Origin: Natronosalvus vescus
GTDB taxonomy: Archaea > Halobacteriota > Halobacteria > Halobacteriales > Natrialbaceae
Reading direction: 5' to 3'
DNA: 64,000 nucleotides
Assembly (NCBI RefSeq): GCF_023973145.1
Contig: NZ_CP099546.1
Location: 62,001-126,000, forward strand
Part shown: piece after piece, positions 51,244 to 58,411 of the stretch
Layout of the letters: every line of letters starts with the position of its first letter
Numbering within the stretch: the stretch's first letter is position 1
Notes under the pieces: model-generated
What the model was told of the DNA's origin: nothing
The model's input: the letters and a program-made list of their open reading frames with translations, nothing else
Database searches by the model: none
Made by a program: the position numbers and the translations under genes

Positions 51244-52066
51244 TCGCAATCAGGAGTGCGATGAGGGTGAGAACGGAGATGCCGATTATCCCACCTTCGC
51301 TGGCGACGAGTTGTCTGAGTACTGGATTATCAGTTCCAGCATATCCGACGATCCCGGCCGCATTGAATACGCCGTGAAAGATGGCTGCAGGGAGCACAGA
51401 CCGGGAGCGAATAACGAGATAGGTGAACAGCGGTGCCATGGCGATACAGGTGATCGTGAAAGCGACGACTCCGATAAACGGAAACGACGGATAGTTGTGC
51501 CCGGCGACGATGAGCGGGGTGTGCCAGATCCCCCATACGGTTCCGATTACGAGGGACGCTTTCCAGAAGCCTAGTGGAGCGAGTTCCCACAACAAGTAGC
51601 CTCTCCACCCGAACTCTTCACCGAATGCGAGGATCCCGTTGACTGTTGCCCCGACGACGACAATTACGCCCAACGCGACGAGCGTCCAGAACGGCCCAGA
51701 AGGGAGGCCAAAGTGTGCTGGAAGGTCGAGCGAGGAGTCAAACGATACACCTGGTACGCCAAGTGAAAGTGCAGTAATTGCCCCGAGAATCGGGAGTGGC
51801 AACACTGCAGCAAGAGCGAGCCATCGCCGACTACCGATGCGGAGGCCAACACTCGAAAGCGAGATTCCATTGCGCAGACACACGATTAACCCGGCAATTG
51901 CGGGCGTGAACATATAGAGTGGCCCAGCAGCGACGATGTGTATGTCTGCGAGATACGTGATGGTGCTGAATCCCAGGACGAGCGTGGTCAGTATAACCAG
52001 AAACTCGGAGAGATTGTGCGTGTTGATGGTGTCGGGTGTTGAGGTAGTTCGGGCCATTTGGATCAC
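51134..52066 (-). CDS. CPBP-family intramembrane metalloprotease
   Basis: This protein is 310 residues (307 from the ATG at 52057) with about eight hydrophobic segments. The Rce1/CPBP signature EEFGWRGYLLWEL lies near 167-179 and TVWGIWHTPLIVAGH near 193-207, with the conserved His in IFHGVFNA near 243. The family cleaves prenylated or membrane substrates or immunises against bacteriocins. The last 20 or so residues (TSRDTTHRACRRT) look non-native and lie on the junction with the fragment at 51000-51243. It is coupled to the upstream small membrane protein. Confidence 0.88.
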   Translation of the reverse strand: MIQMARTTSTPDTINTHNLSEFLVILTTLVLGFSTITYLADIHIVAAGPLYMFTPAIAGLIVCLRNGISLSSVGLRIGSRRWLALAAVLPLPILGAITALSLGVPGVSFDSSLDLPAHFGLPSGPFWTLVALGVIVVVGATVNGILAFGEEFGWRGYLLWELAPLGFWKASLVIGTVWGIWHTPLIVAGHNYPSFPFIGVVAFTITCIAMAPLFTYLVIRSRSVLPAAIFHGVFNAAGIVGYAGTDNPVLRQLVASEGGIIGISVLTLIALLIAITGTPRLTRDFATNTAITSRDTTHRACRRTVTHNRR

Positions 52067-52440
52067 AGGTTGAGAACGATGATGATGAGTTGGCTTGTGA
52101 CGACACCTCCGAGAATCAACAGCACGAAAATGTCGTAGATGGTTCGGAATTCGTCGAAGCGTTCGAGTTCGCTATTTTGTCGCACGTACTCCAGGATCCA
52201 TCGAGTACAGAGGTACAGAACCGCTACAAGTACCGGAAACGCAACGAGCACGGGGAGCGTCGAGAGATACTCCGGTCCGTAGTGGTGGTAGGTTCCGTAC
52301 GTCCATCGAATTCGAACGGTACTCCCGAGAGACCCGTACGACGTGACGCTCAATACGATACTTGCAACGACGAGTGCAACCCCTCCGAGTGATGACGGGC
52401 GCACCCGGCTCGAATCTGCGGAACTGGTGTGTGTTGCCAT
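52063..52440 (-). CDS. Small membrane protein in operon with CPBP protease
   Basis: This 125-residue protein has membrane segments near 20-38, 63-85 and 103-123 and a tyrosine-rich loop (TYGTYHHYGPEYLS). Its TGA overlaps the GTG start of the CPBP gene, so the two are coupled. I recognise no family. An antisense regulator gene lies across about 100 bases upstream. Confidence 0.65.
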   Translation of the reverse strand: MATHTSSADSSRVRPSSLGGVALVVASIVLSVTSYGSLGSTVRIRWTYGTYHHYGPEYLSTLPVLVAFPVLVAVLYLCTRWILEYVRQNSELERFDEFRTIYDIFVLLILGGVVTSQLIIIVLNL

Positions 52441-52831
52441 GGATGCAGTAACGGGAGGGTTGTGTATAACCGGTCGAGCACGACTTCAACCCCTGTAGCG
52501 GTGGTAATCTCTTTAAAAGAGTAGGGTCGAAACTACAGTATCGTGAGTGAGGATGACGATGTCGAACGTATTGCGGCCGTGCTGGAAGATCCGACAGCGC
52601 GGAAAATCCTCACTGAGACCAGTACCGAACCCATGTCAGCAACTACCCTGAGCGAACGCTGTGAGGTCTCTGAACCGACGATCTATCGGCGGTTAGAGGA
52701 TCTTCGAGCGTGTAAGTTGCTCATCGAACAGACACAACTGGATCCTGATCGCGGTCATCATCGAACAATGTATGCGACGAACTTCGAACGACTCACAGTG
52801 GAACTCCAGAACGGACAGTTGGAGCTGCAAG

Positions 52832-54236
52832 TGAACCGCCTCGGGGTCAAGCCCCGAGGCTTCCCGTGGTTTAATCGGACACTCCCACGCGACCATCGGC
52901 TTGGTGGCCTCGAACGGTTGCGTGGGTCACGGTCGGCTGGTTCACACAGCCCGATGCCTGCCGTCGCAGTTTCCGAACAACCGGAAGCGTGTTGAGAGCA
53001 GGCACATTTCGATTCAACTTCTCCAATCCTTTCTTCGCAATATTCACTGCCGCGTTTCGGTCAGCGTGGTCTTGCCGACCACACGCGTTGCACTTGAACC
53101 GCTTCTCCCGGCGATTCGACCGAGTCGTATGCTCACACTTTGAGAAAGAACACGTCTGGCTGGTGTACGCCGGGTCGATGTCATCGCTTGGAATCCCCTC
53201 GAACGCCGCTTTGTACGTGACGAACGAGCGGAGTTTGTGAAACGGTAGTGAGTGCAACCGACGATTCATCCGAGTACCGTAATCAATCGAATCTCGCATA
53301 TGCTTGAGGTCTTCAAACACAACGAGCGGCGACACGAATTGCTGAACCCACTCCACAATTCGCCGGGAGACTTGGTGGAGTTGGTCGTGAACGTATCGTT
53401 CCTCTTTGTCCTCGAACACGCGGTCGAACGCTGTCTGGCCAGCGTTTTGCATCCGCTTGCGCATCGTGAAGTATCGATGACGTTCTTGCTTGATTTCGGG
53501 GTAGTCGATGACAACCGAATCAACAATGTCATCTTCACGAAGGGCTGAAAGAGCCACGCAATCTTCGTTGATGTCTACGCCTACAATGGTCTGAGCGTCG
53601 TGTTTGTCTTGAACCGTGGCTTCGAGATGAGTAACGTTGACGTGTAGTTCGTGATTTCCGTTGCGTGCCATCGCTTCGGCGGTTCCGATACGCCACTCGT
53701 CACGTTCGAGGGCGTGTTCGAGGAGTTCGAGGGTGTCTGGTGCGCCACGAAGTGTACCTTTCACCGGATTGTACGGCTTGGCACTGATTCGGTAGTGTAT
53801 CCCGTTGTCTTTGCGTGTGAGATTGTAGCCTTCAGTGAAGTTCATTCGCAACGGGTATGGCCCAGTTTTCTCGTGACTGGGTGTGTTGTAGTCGTCGCGG
53901 TTGTAGGACTGCTGAAGTGCATCAAGTGCTTTAGCGACAATGCGTTGCGTGGTGTTCTTCACGAGGTCTGCCTCGTCTTCAAGACGTGGTGAGATGTCGT
54001 CCCAGTCCATCCCGTTTTTCGCTAATTGGATGGTCTGGTTGTACACCCAACGCGCTTCGTGGTACGCTTCGGAAAGAAGTCGCCCGTTATCGGATTGAAG
54101 TTGGAAGACGAGTGTCTTCGTAAGCGACTTCTCCATACCCTAATCGACGGACTCGGGTGTTGTAAAGGTATGGATTAGCGTTGATAGGTTAGGCGTTGTC
54201 GGCTTCATCTCGGGGTCAAGCCCCGAGGCACTCGCC
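52832..54236 (-). mobile_element. TnpB-only IS200/IS605-type element
   Basis: About 1405 bp, oriented on the minus strand. Both ends carry a CTCGGGG-TCAAG-CCCCGAG hairpin (about 52840-52859 and 54209-54228). On the minus strand the left end is preceded by TTCAA, the likely target-adjacent motif, and no target duplication is present, as expected for this family. Removing it restores an open frame. No TnpA is encoded, so it depends on a helper transposase. Confidence 0.85.
52871..54136 (-). CDS. tnpB: TnpB RNA-guided nuclease
   Basis: This is a 421-residue protein. The RuvC-like core is complete: VGVDINEDCVALSAL near 185-199 (Asp), VVFEDLKHMRDS near 271-282 (Glu) and GRQDHADRNAAVNIAKKG near 350-367 (Asp). 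A four-Cys zinc finger (CSFSKC, then CNAC) lies near 330-350. TnpB uses an RNA from the element's right end to cut DNA next to a short motif, which helps keep the element in place. The guide here would come from the flank at the 52831 side. Start ATG at 54136. Confidence 0.93.
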   Translation of the reverse strand: MEKSLTKTLVFQLQSDNGRLLSEAYHEARWVYNQTIQLAKNGMDWDDISPRLEDEADLVKNTTQRIVAKALDALQQSYNRDDYNTPSHEKTGPYPLRMNFTEGYNLTRKDNGIHYRISAKPYNPVKGTLRGAPDTLELLEHALERDEWRIGTAEAMARNGNHELHVNVTHLEATVQDKHDAQTIVGVDINEDCVALSALREDDIVDSVVIDYPEIKQERHRYFTMRKRMQNAGQTAFDRVFEDKEERYVHDQLHQVSRRIVEWVQQFVSPLVVFEDLKHMRDSIDYGTRMNRRLHSLPFHKLRSFVTYKAAFEGIPSDDIDPAYTSQTCSFSKCEHTTRSNRREKRFKCNACGRQDHADRNAAVNIAKKGLEKLNRNVPALNTLPVVRKLRRQASGCVNQPTVTHATVRGHQADGRVGVSD

Positions 54237-54305
54237 TTGAACCGCCTGTAGATCGCCGCGAAGATCCTGCCGACCGGTTCACCAGGTTAATCGAGGGGAT
54301 GTGAG

Positions 54306-54629
54306 ATGAATTTTCCAATCCTGCAACTCTTGGAACCTGCGATGCCACCGGACTGGGTAATTCTGTTCCAGCAAGCAACCCAGATCCTGAGCGTGATTAT
54401 CGGTGTGTTCATCGCGTACCAGGCCTACCGCGGCTATCAACGGAACGACAGCCGACCGATGTTTTTCATCGCCCTCGGATTCGTGCTTGTGCTTGCCGTT
54501 CCCTTCTGTATATTCCTCCTGTATTGGGCATTTCCAACTATCCCCATGACAGCCGTCATCGTGACATCACAGCTGAGTCAAGTGTCCGGGCTGATTGCAA
54601 TACTGTACGCCCTGTGGATGCCAACGTGA
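54306..54629 (+). CDS. DUF7521-like small membrane protein
   Basis: This 107-residue protein has three hydrophobic helices (about 17-40, 50-75 and 82-104) and a RGYQRNDSRPMFFIALGF motif characteristic of haloarchaeal DUF7521-type proteins, which are usually encoded directly after an ArsR-like HTH gene, as here. A sensor or signalling role is only presumed. It lost clean coupling to its regulator when the TnpB element inserted upstream. Confidence 0.75.
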   Translation: MNFPILQLLEPAMPPDWVILFQQATQILSVIIGVFIAYQAYRGYQRNDSRPMFFIALGFVLVLAVPFCIFLLYWAFPTIPMTAVIVTSQLSQVSGLIAILYALWMPT

Positions 54630-54802
54630 AAGCAGGAGTTGCAGATCGTTCGTTCTCTTGAAAGAGTCTGAACACGATCTCTCCAGAGTGACCTAAATAT
54701 TAGGTGGTATAGGCGAAGCGTCACTCAAGAGACGGTTCACGCGGGACTTGCCGAGTTCATTAAGAAGGAGAGACCCATTATGGGGATCACGGTGACTGTG
54801 GA

Positions 54803-55165
54803 ATGTCAAAGCCAACAGACGTCGATTCATACATTGTCAATGCGGACAAAGAAGCCCGTCCGACGCTCGAAGAACTCCGCGAGATTATCAAATCGACTGT
54901 TCCAGAAGCAGAGGAAGGAATAAGCTACAACGTGCCGTTCTATACATTTCACGGCACTCACGTTGGGTTTACCGCGTTCAAGAACCACGCTACCTTTGGC
55001 ATTGGTGCAGACGCCCTTCGGAGTGAAGACCGCAAAATGCTCGAAGAAAAAGGGTACAAAACCGGAAAAGAGACCATACAAATCAAGTACGGTCAAGCGG
55101 TGCCGACTACAGAGATAACGCAACTTCTGGAAGCGAAAGTCGAAGAAGCCAGAAAAGCACAGTAA
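54803..55165 (+). CDS. DUF1801 (YdhG-like) protein
   Basis: This 120-residue protein contains YIVNADKEARPTLEELREII, ISYNVPFYTF and a GKETIQIKYGQAVP C-terminus. These match DUF1801 proteins, a frataxin-like or YdhG fold of about 115-130 residues. The biochemical role is unsettled (iron chaperone in some bacteria). It is monocistronic, between the DUF7521 gene and the stress-protein remnant. Confidence 0.85.
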   Translation: MSKPTDVDSYIVNADKEARPTLEELREIIKSTVPEAEEGISYNVPFYTFHGTHVGFTAFKNHATFGIGADALRSEDRKMLEEKGYKTGKETIQIKYGQAVPTTEITQLLEAKVEEARKAQ

Positions 55166-55314
55166 CCGAGGCGTCGCCGTTCGAAATACAGAGATGTTCG
55201 CATCTCGTCACGTTGACGGACGGAGTAGCTCTCCGGCTTGAATACGAATTAGTGATGCATTCGCGCTTTAAAAACTGTCTATAGTGTTATCCTCTAGCAA
55301 GGCGTATCGATAGC

Positions 55315-55550
55315 ATGTCAGTACTTGTAGCGGTCGATATTGATCAGGCACCACAACGTCCTATCACCGTCGGATATAATCTGGCAACTGCATTAGACGA
55401 GACGTTGATCGTGATGTACGTGATGCCTCAAAAGGAGTATGACGAACAGCGAAACAGTAGAGACGAGCTCCCTGAGGAGATCAGCCAGCAGGAATTTACG
55501 CTTGACCAGGCAATAGATTCCGCAGCACAACTAGCGGCTACGACCGTCGA
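55315..55550 (+). pseudogene. Truncated universal stress protein
   Basis: The start MSVLVAVDIDQAPQRPITVG, then ATALDETLIVMYVMPQKEYD, and AIDSAAQLAATTVDE are typical of the first half of a UspA-fold protein of about 140-150 residues. The frame switches to TnpB C-terminal sequence at about 55551, so the ATP-binding GxxGxxG half is lost. The fused frame ends at 55587. Confidence 0.75.
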
Positions 55551-55812
55551 TGAGAGAGAGCCTGCCGTGGAAACAAGCAGGCGATGACTCGCCACAGGAC
55601 GGGAGCCGTTGTGACACGGCCACGACTCACCGTGAGCAGAGCGTACCAGCGCAGATGACACTCACGACCTACGAGGAGTCGAAACCCACTGCCAGCGTTC
55701 ACGAGACCGACGGTCTCGTGCAGCCCGCCAGAACCGAAGGTTCTGGAGACGACGACTGACTGGCATTCCCACCGTGTGGGAAGCCCCGTCGTTCACGACG
55801 GGGAGGATGTCA
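55551..55812 (+). mobile_element. 3' remnant of a TnpB element with its right end
   Basis: The plus strand reads ESLPWKQAGDDSPQDGSRCD, then TREQSVPAQMTLTTYEESKP-like text and a stop at 55759, the C-terminal tail typical of haloarchaeal IS1341-type TnpB proteins. It is followed by the GCCCCGTCG-TTCA-CGACGGGG hairpin at about 55782-55803 and GGATGTCAC, a right end. Everything upstream of the tail is missing. Confidence 0.7.
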
Positions 55813-56017
55813 CAGTAGGTGTATGTGAACCTTCGAGATAATCCTGCCAATTATCTAAATCGTGATTTTACTAATTGAGGTTATCAACCTTGAATCTCAG
55901 TCAAGTCTCAATCTGTGTGGGAATCCTGGCCTTCGAAAATGGTTCATGAGGGCGTGAATCCGGGTTAATGAGGAATATGCTGCTCGCACCGAGACACAAG
56001 AGATCGTAGGGAGTCAA
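55813..56017. other. Intergenic region
   Basis: AT-richer non-coding DNA between the TnpB remnant and the convergent TumE-like gene. No gene, repeat or clear terminator is visible. Confidence 0.3.
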
Positions 56018-56446
56018 TCACCGTTCGGTGTGTTCCCAGACTTCACCAAGTCGGATGTCAGTCTCTGTTAACACCATCGTTACGACATCGAAAAAGTCAG
56101 TAGGGTATTTTCTGTCAACGGCATCCTCTGTCCGGGCCTGTGGTGGCTGGTGGTAGTGATCTCGAGTATTGTGTGGGTTGTCGTGGCGATCCCATCTGAC
56201 CATCCAGTCTCCACCCGACCTGACCTCTCGATAAATCACGTTAAAATCACCATTTTGATAAGTTCGAAGCCCGAGGTCAACGCGGCGTATCTCTTCAGGG
56301 AAGTATACATCGTCAAACTGTGCGACGACTGACTCTGGTTTCTGTCGTGGAAACACACGGACAGTGTCGATTAGCGTCAATGCACCGAGTCTCTGAGCAA
56401 CTTTACGCAACAGTGCCTCATCAAGCGTCTTCTCGTCAGTATTCAT
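56018..56446 (-). CDS. Putative toxin-like protein paired with an HTH gene
   Basis: This 142-residue protein has central text GLRTYQNGDFNVIYREVRSG, then MVRWDRHDNPHNTRDHYHQP. The WDRHxNPHxxxxHxH cluster recalls the RYDNxPHHPxxxxHHxH signature of TumE/DUF6516 toxins, and like those it is encoded directly with a winged-helix gene (10 bases apart, same strand). I infer a toxin-antitoxin-like or regulatory pair; the family is not firmly recognised. Confidence 0.55.
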   Translation of the reverse strand: MNTDEKTLDEALLRKVAQRLGALTLIDTVRVFPRQKPESVVAQFDDVYFPEEIRRVDLGLRTYQNGDFNVIYREVRSGGDWMVRWDRHDNPHNTRDHYHQPPQARTEDAVDRKYPTDFFDVVTMVLTETDIRLGEVWEHTER

Positions 56447-56455
56447 TTCACGAAA

Positions 56456-56983
56456 TCACGCCGGAGCTTGCGCACTCCCGTTCTGGTTTTGCCGTGCTTG
56501 CTCGAGTTCTCGAATCCGTCGCCGAACCGTCTGCCATTCCTGGAGCTCCATCCAGACCGATTCGAGATCGGTGTAGTCCGCGTGCTCAAGGGCGTCAACC
56601 TCTCCAGGCCCGTCAGCGTCGTATCGGTCACGGTAGTCACGCTCGGTGGCAGTAAGTTGCTCTAGCTCCTCTTCTAATTTCTCAGGAGGATGTGCCTGGA
56701 GACGCTGGATGCGACGCCATTCGAAGTATGACTCATTTCGACTGAACTGATCCGGAGATTCACCATCGTGAGTCAGCATGCCGATTTCTGTGAACCACCG
56801 CAGATACTCGCGGGCGGTTTCCTTTGAGACGTCTGCTCGGTCTGCAACGATTGCGACACGCGTTGGTTCATACAATTGAAGTGAAACGGCGTACACGCGC
56901 TCTCTCGTCGACTGCTTTTCTCTCTGCTGTTCCCACTCCTCAGCTAGTTTGGGTGGCCGGTCTGAGTCACCATCCGAACTCAT
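56456..56983 (-). CDS. Winged-helix regulator with helical tail
   Basis: The ATG at 56983 gives 175 residues. The winged helix covers about 35-90 (VAIVADRADVSKETAREYLR, then WFTEIGMLTHDGESPDQFSR and SYFEWRRI). The rest is a charged helical region (LEELTATERDYRDRYDADGP-like). It is related to the proteins at 45298-45852 and 38231-38542. It lies just upstream of the putative toxin-like gene and probably regulates it. Confidence 0.78.
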   Translation of the reverse strand: MSSDGDSDRPPKLAEEWEQQREKQSTRERVYAVSLQLYEPTRVAIVADRADVSKETAREYLRWFTEIGMLTHDGESPDQFSRNESYFEWRRIQRLQAHPPEKLEEELEQLTATERDYRDRYDADGPGEVDALEHADYTDLESVWMELQEWQTVRRRIRELEQARQNQNGSAQAPA

Positions 56984-57236
56984 AGTTGTGTACAAACAAG
57001 AGCTGAAGACGCATATAATTTGCCACCGCATAATATATTCAGCACTGTCTCGAGATGTGATCTTGCCATCCCTATGTGAACTCTACGACGTTCTCGGCAA
57101 AAGTGGGAGTCAGTATGTAGAAAATATCTGGGAGGTGATATAGCCCCCTCCAAATTCCGAATAACGCCGGCCGGCCGGTGTCTGCAAGCATTTTCGGCGT
57201 TTCTACCTCAAGACCGATACAAGACTCGCTCTTGCA
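56984..57236. other. Intergenic region downstream of the conjugation/primase operon
   Basis: No gene is seen. The segment about 57165-57180 holds a GCCGGCCGGCCGG run (GC-rich palindrome) that could stop transcription coming from the primase gene. The AT-rich part near 56990-57050 probably carries the promoter of the HTH/toxin-like pair. Confidence 0.35.
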
Positions 57237-58406
57237 TCACTCTTTTTGAGGACAAACCTGCCGCCATACCTTCTGCCACAGCGAGAGCGAACGTCCCGCA
57301 TCTGACTGGCGTCTTCTTTTCTCACCACTATTCGAATTACCAACCTGAATTTCGTCGTTTCGCTTGACACTCCTCTCAAACTCACTAATCAATTGGTTCT
57401 TCTCCTCGAGAGTGGCCTCGAGTTCTTCGACCCGCTTTTCGAGGATTTTGTTCTTCTTCTCGAGGTATTGTTGGTGTCGTGTAGTCGATGGCTCACTTCC
57501 GGCCCTCTGATCCGTTTTCCCGTCTCGAACCCGTGGCTCATAGAACTCGCTCGTATGCTCAACAGCACGCTCGAGCGTCCGTTCCCCATAGGTACTGCCA
57601 TCGCCGTAATGGACATCGTCCCACTTCGCTCGAACCAACCCAGAGTGTCGAAACAGTCGATCCATCTGGTGGTGATCACCTCCCGTCCAAAACGCCAGCA
57701 GACAACAGAGCGCCATATCGGCCTCTGAGTGGCTGTCATATCCGACAGTCGAGCCACTCCAGAGCCGTTCGAACTTCTCACCGTTGGAGGCTGCTCGCGC
57801 TTTCTTGAGGACTTCCTTATTTGAGAGAGTACTCGAGACGCTCTCATCACTCCTCGAGGTTTCTCCTCCACTCGAATTCTGATCGACGTGCTCACGATGA
57901 ACCATCTCGAGTTCTGGCTGCCTGGACTCGATTTCCGTTGGCAACCCAGGAACGTGTTCGCCAGTCACCGTGAAATATCGAGCACGATCGTAGAGTTCGA
58001 TTTTACCGCGCCGATTCCTGCCTGGTGGGAGTTCACCGTCAACGATGACGTGATACCCAGTCCCCGACGGAGAGACTTCGGTATACGAATCGAGCTGCTG
58101 GACAATCGACTTCATCTCGGGATCCGGACGTCCTGTCTCCGGATCTCGACAGTCATCAAGATCGATCCCGACGTACGGATCATCCTCCGTGAACACAAAT
58201 CCAATTCCGTCACAGCCCCCCGCGTGGACATACTCGAGGGCACTCTCGAAATCCCTCCAGGTACTATCGTCCGTCGAAGAGCCGAAAGCCCCGGTCTGTG
58301 GATCGATCGGGATCTTAGTTGACTTTCCATTTCGCTTCTCGCTTCGCCAACAGAGCCACTGGTCTCGAGCCCGCATCGCTTCTGGAATTGCTGTTTCGTC
58401 TATCAT
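57237..58406 (-). CDS. Primase-polymerase-like replication protein of a mobile element
   Basis: This is a 389-residue protein. The N-terminal domain, RDQWLCWRSEKRNGKSTKIP (about 14-33), DPYVGIDLDDCRDPE (about 76-90, Asp-x-Asp metal site) and SGTGYHVIVDGELPPG (about 113-128), fits the bifunctional primase/polymerase (NrS-1-like) fold. The middle SEADMALCCLLAFWTGGDHH, then YGERTLERAVEH is the usual primase-associated helical module. The C-terminus is a coiled coil. No helicase domain is fused. It precedes the conjugation genes' 3' end by five bases, so it is the last gene of that operon and presumably primes replication or transfer. Confidence 0.8.
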   Translation of the reverse strand: MIDETAIPEAMRARDQWLCWRSEKRNGKSTKIPIDPQTGAFGSSTDDSTWRDFESALEYVHAGGCDGIGFVFTEDDPYVGIDLDDCRDPETGRPDPEMKSIVQQLDSYTEVSPSGTGYHVIVDGELPPGRNRRGKIELYDRARYFTVTGEHVPGLPTEIESRQPELEMVHREHVDQNSSGGETSRSDESVSSTLSNKEVLKKARAASNGEKFERLWSGSTVGYDSHSEADMALCCLLAFWTGGDHHQMDRLFRHSGLVRAKWDDVHYGDGSTYGERTLERAVEHTSEFYEPRVRDGKTDQRAGSEPSTTRHQQYLEKKNKILEKRVEELEATLEEKNQLISEFERSVKRNDEIQVGNSNSGEKRRRQSDAGRSLSLWQKVWRQVCPQKE

Positions 58407-58411
58407 GGGAA

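Larger units (their letters stand above)
52543..54304 (+). pseudogene. ArsR-like HTH regulator interrupted by a TnpB element
   Basis: The GTG at 52543 opens a winged-helix regulator (ERIAAVLEDPTARKILTETS, then LSERCEVSEPTIYRRLEDLR) that runs normally to LELQ at 52831. The TnpB element 52832-54236 then intervenes. Joining 52831 to 54237 restores the frame exactly: the codon is completed as GTT and the protein continues EPPVDRREDPADRFTRLIEG to a TGA at 54304, giving 118 residues. The uninterrupted gene would overlap or abut the DUF7521 gene at 54306. As it stands a 150-residue hybrid lacking the native end would be made. Confidence 0.85.
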
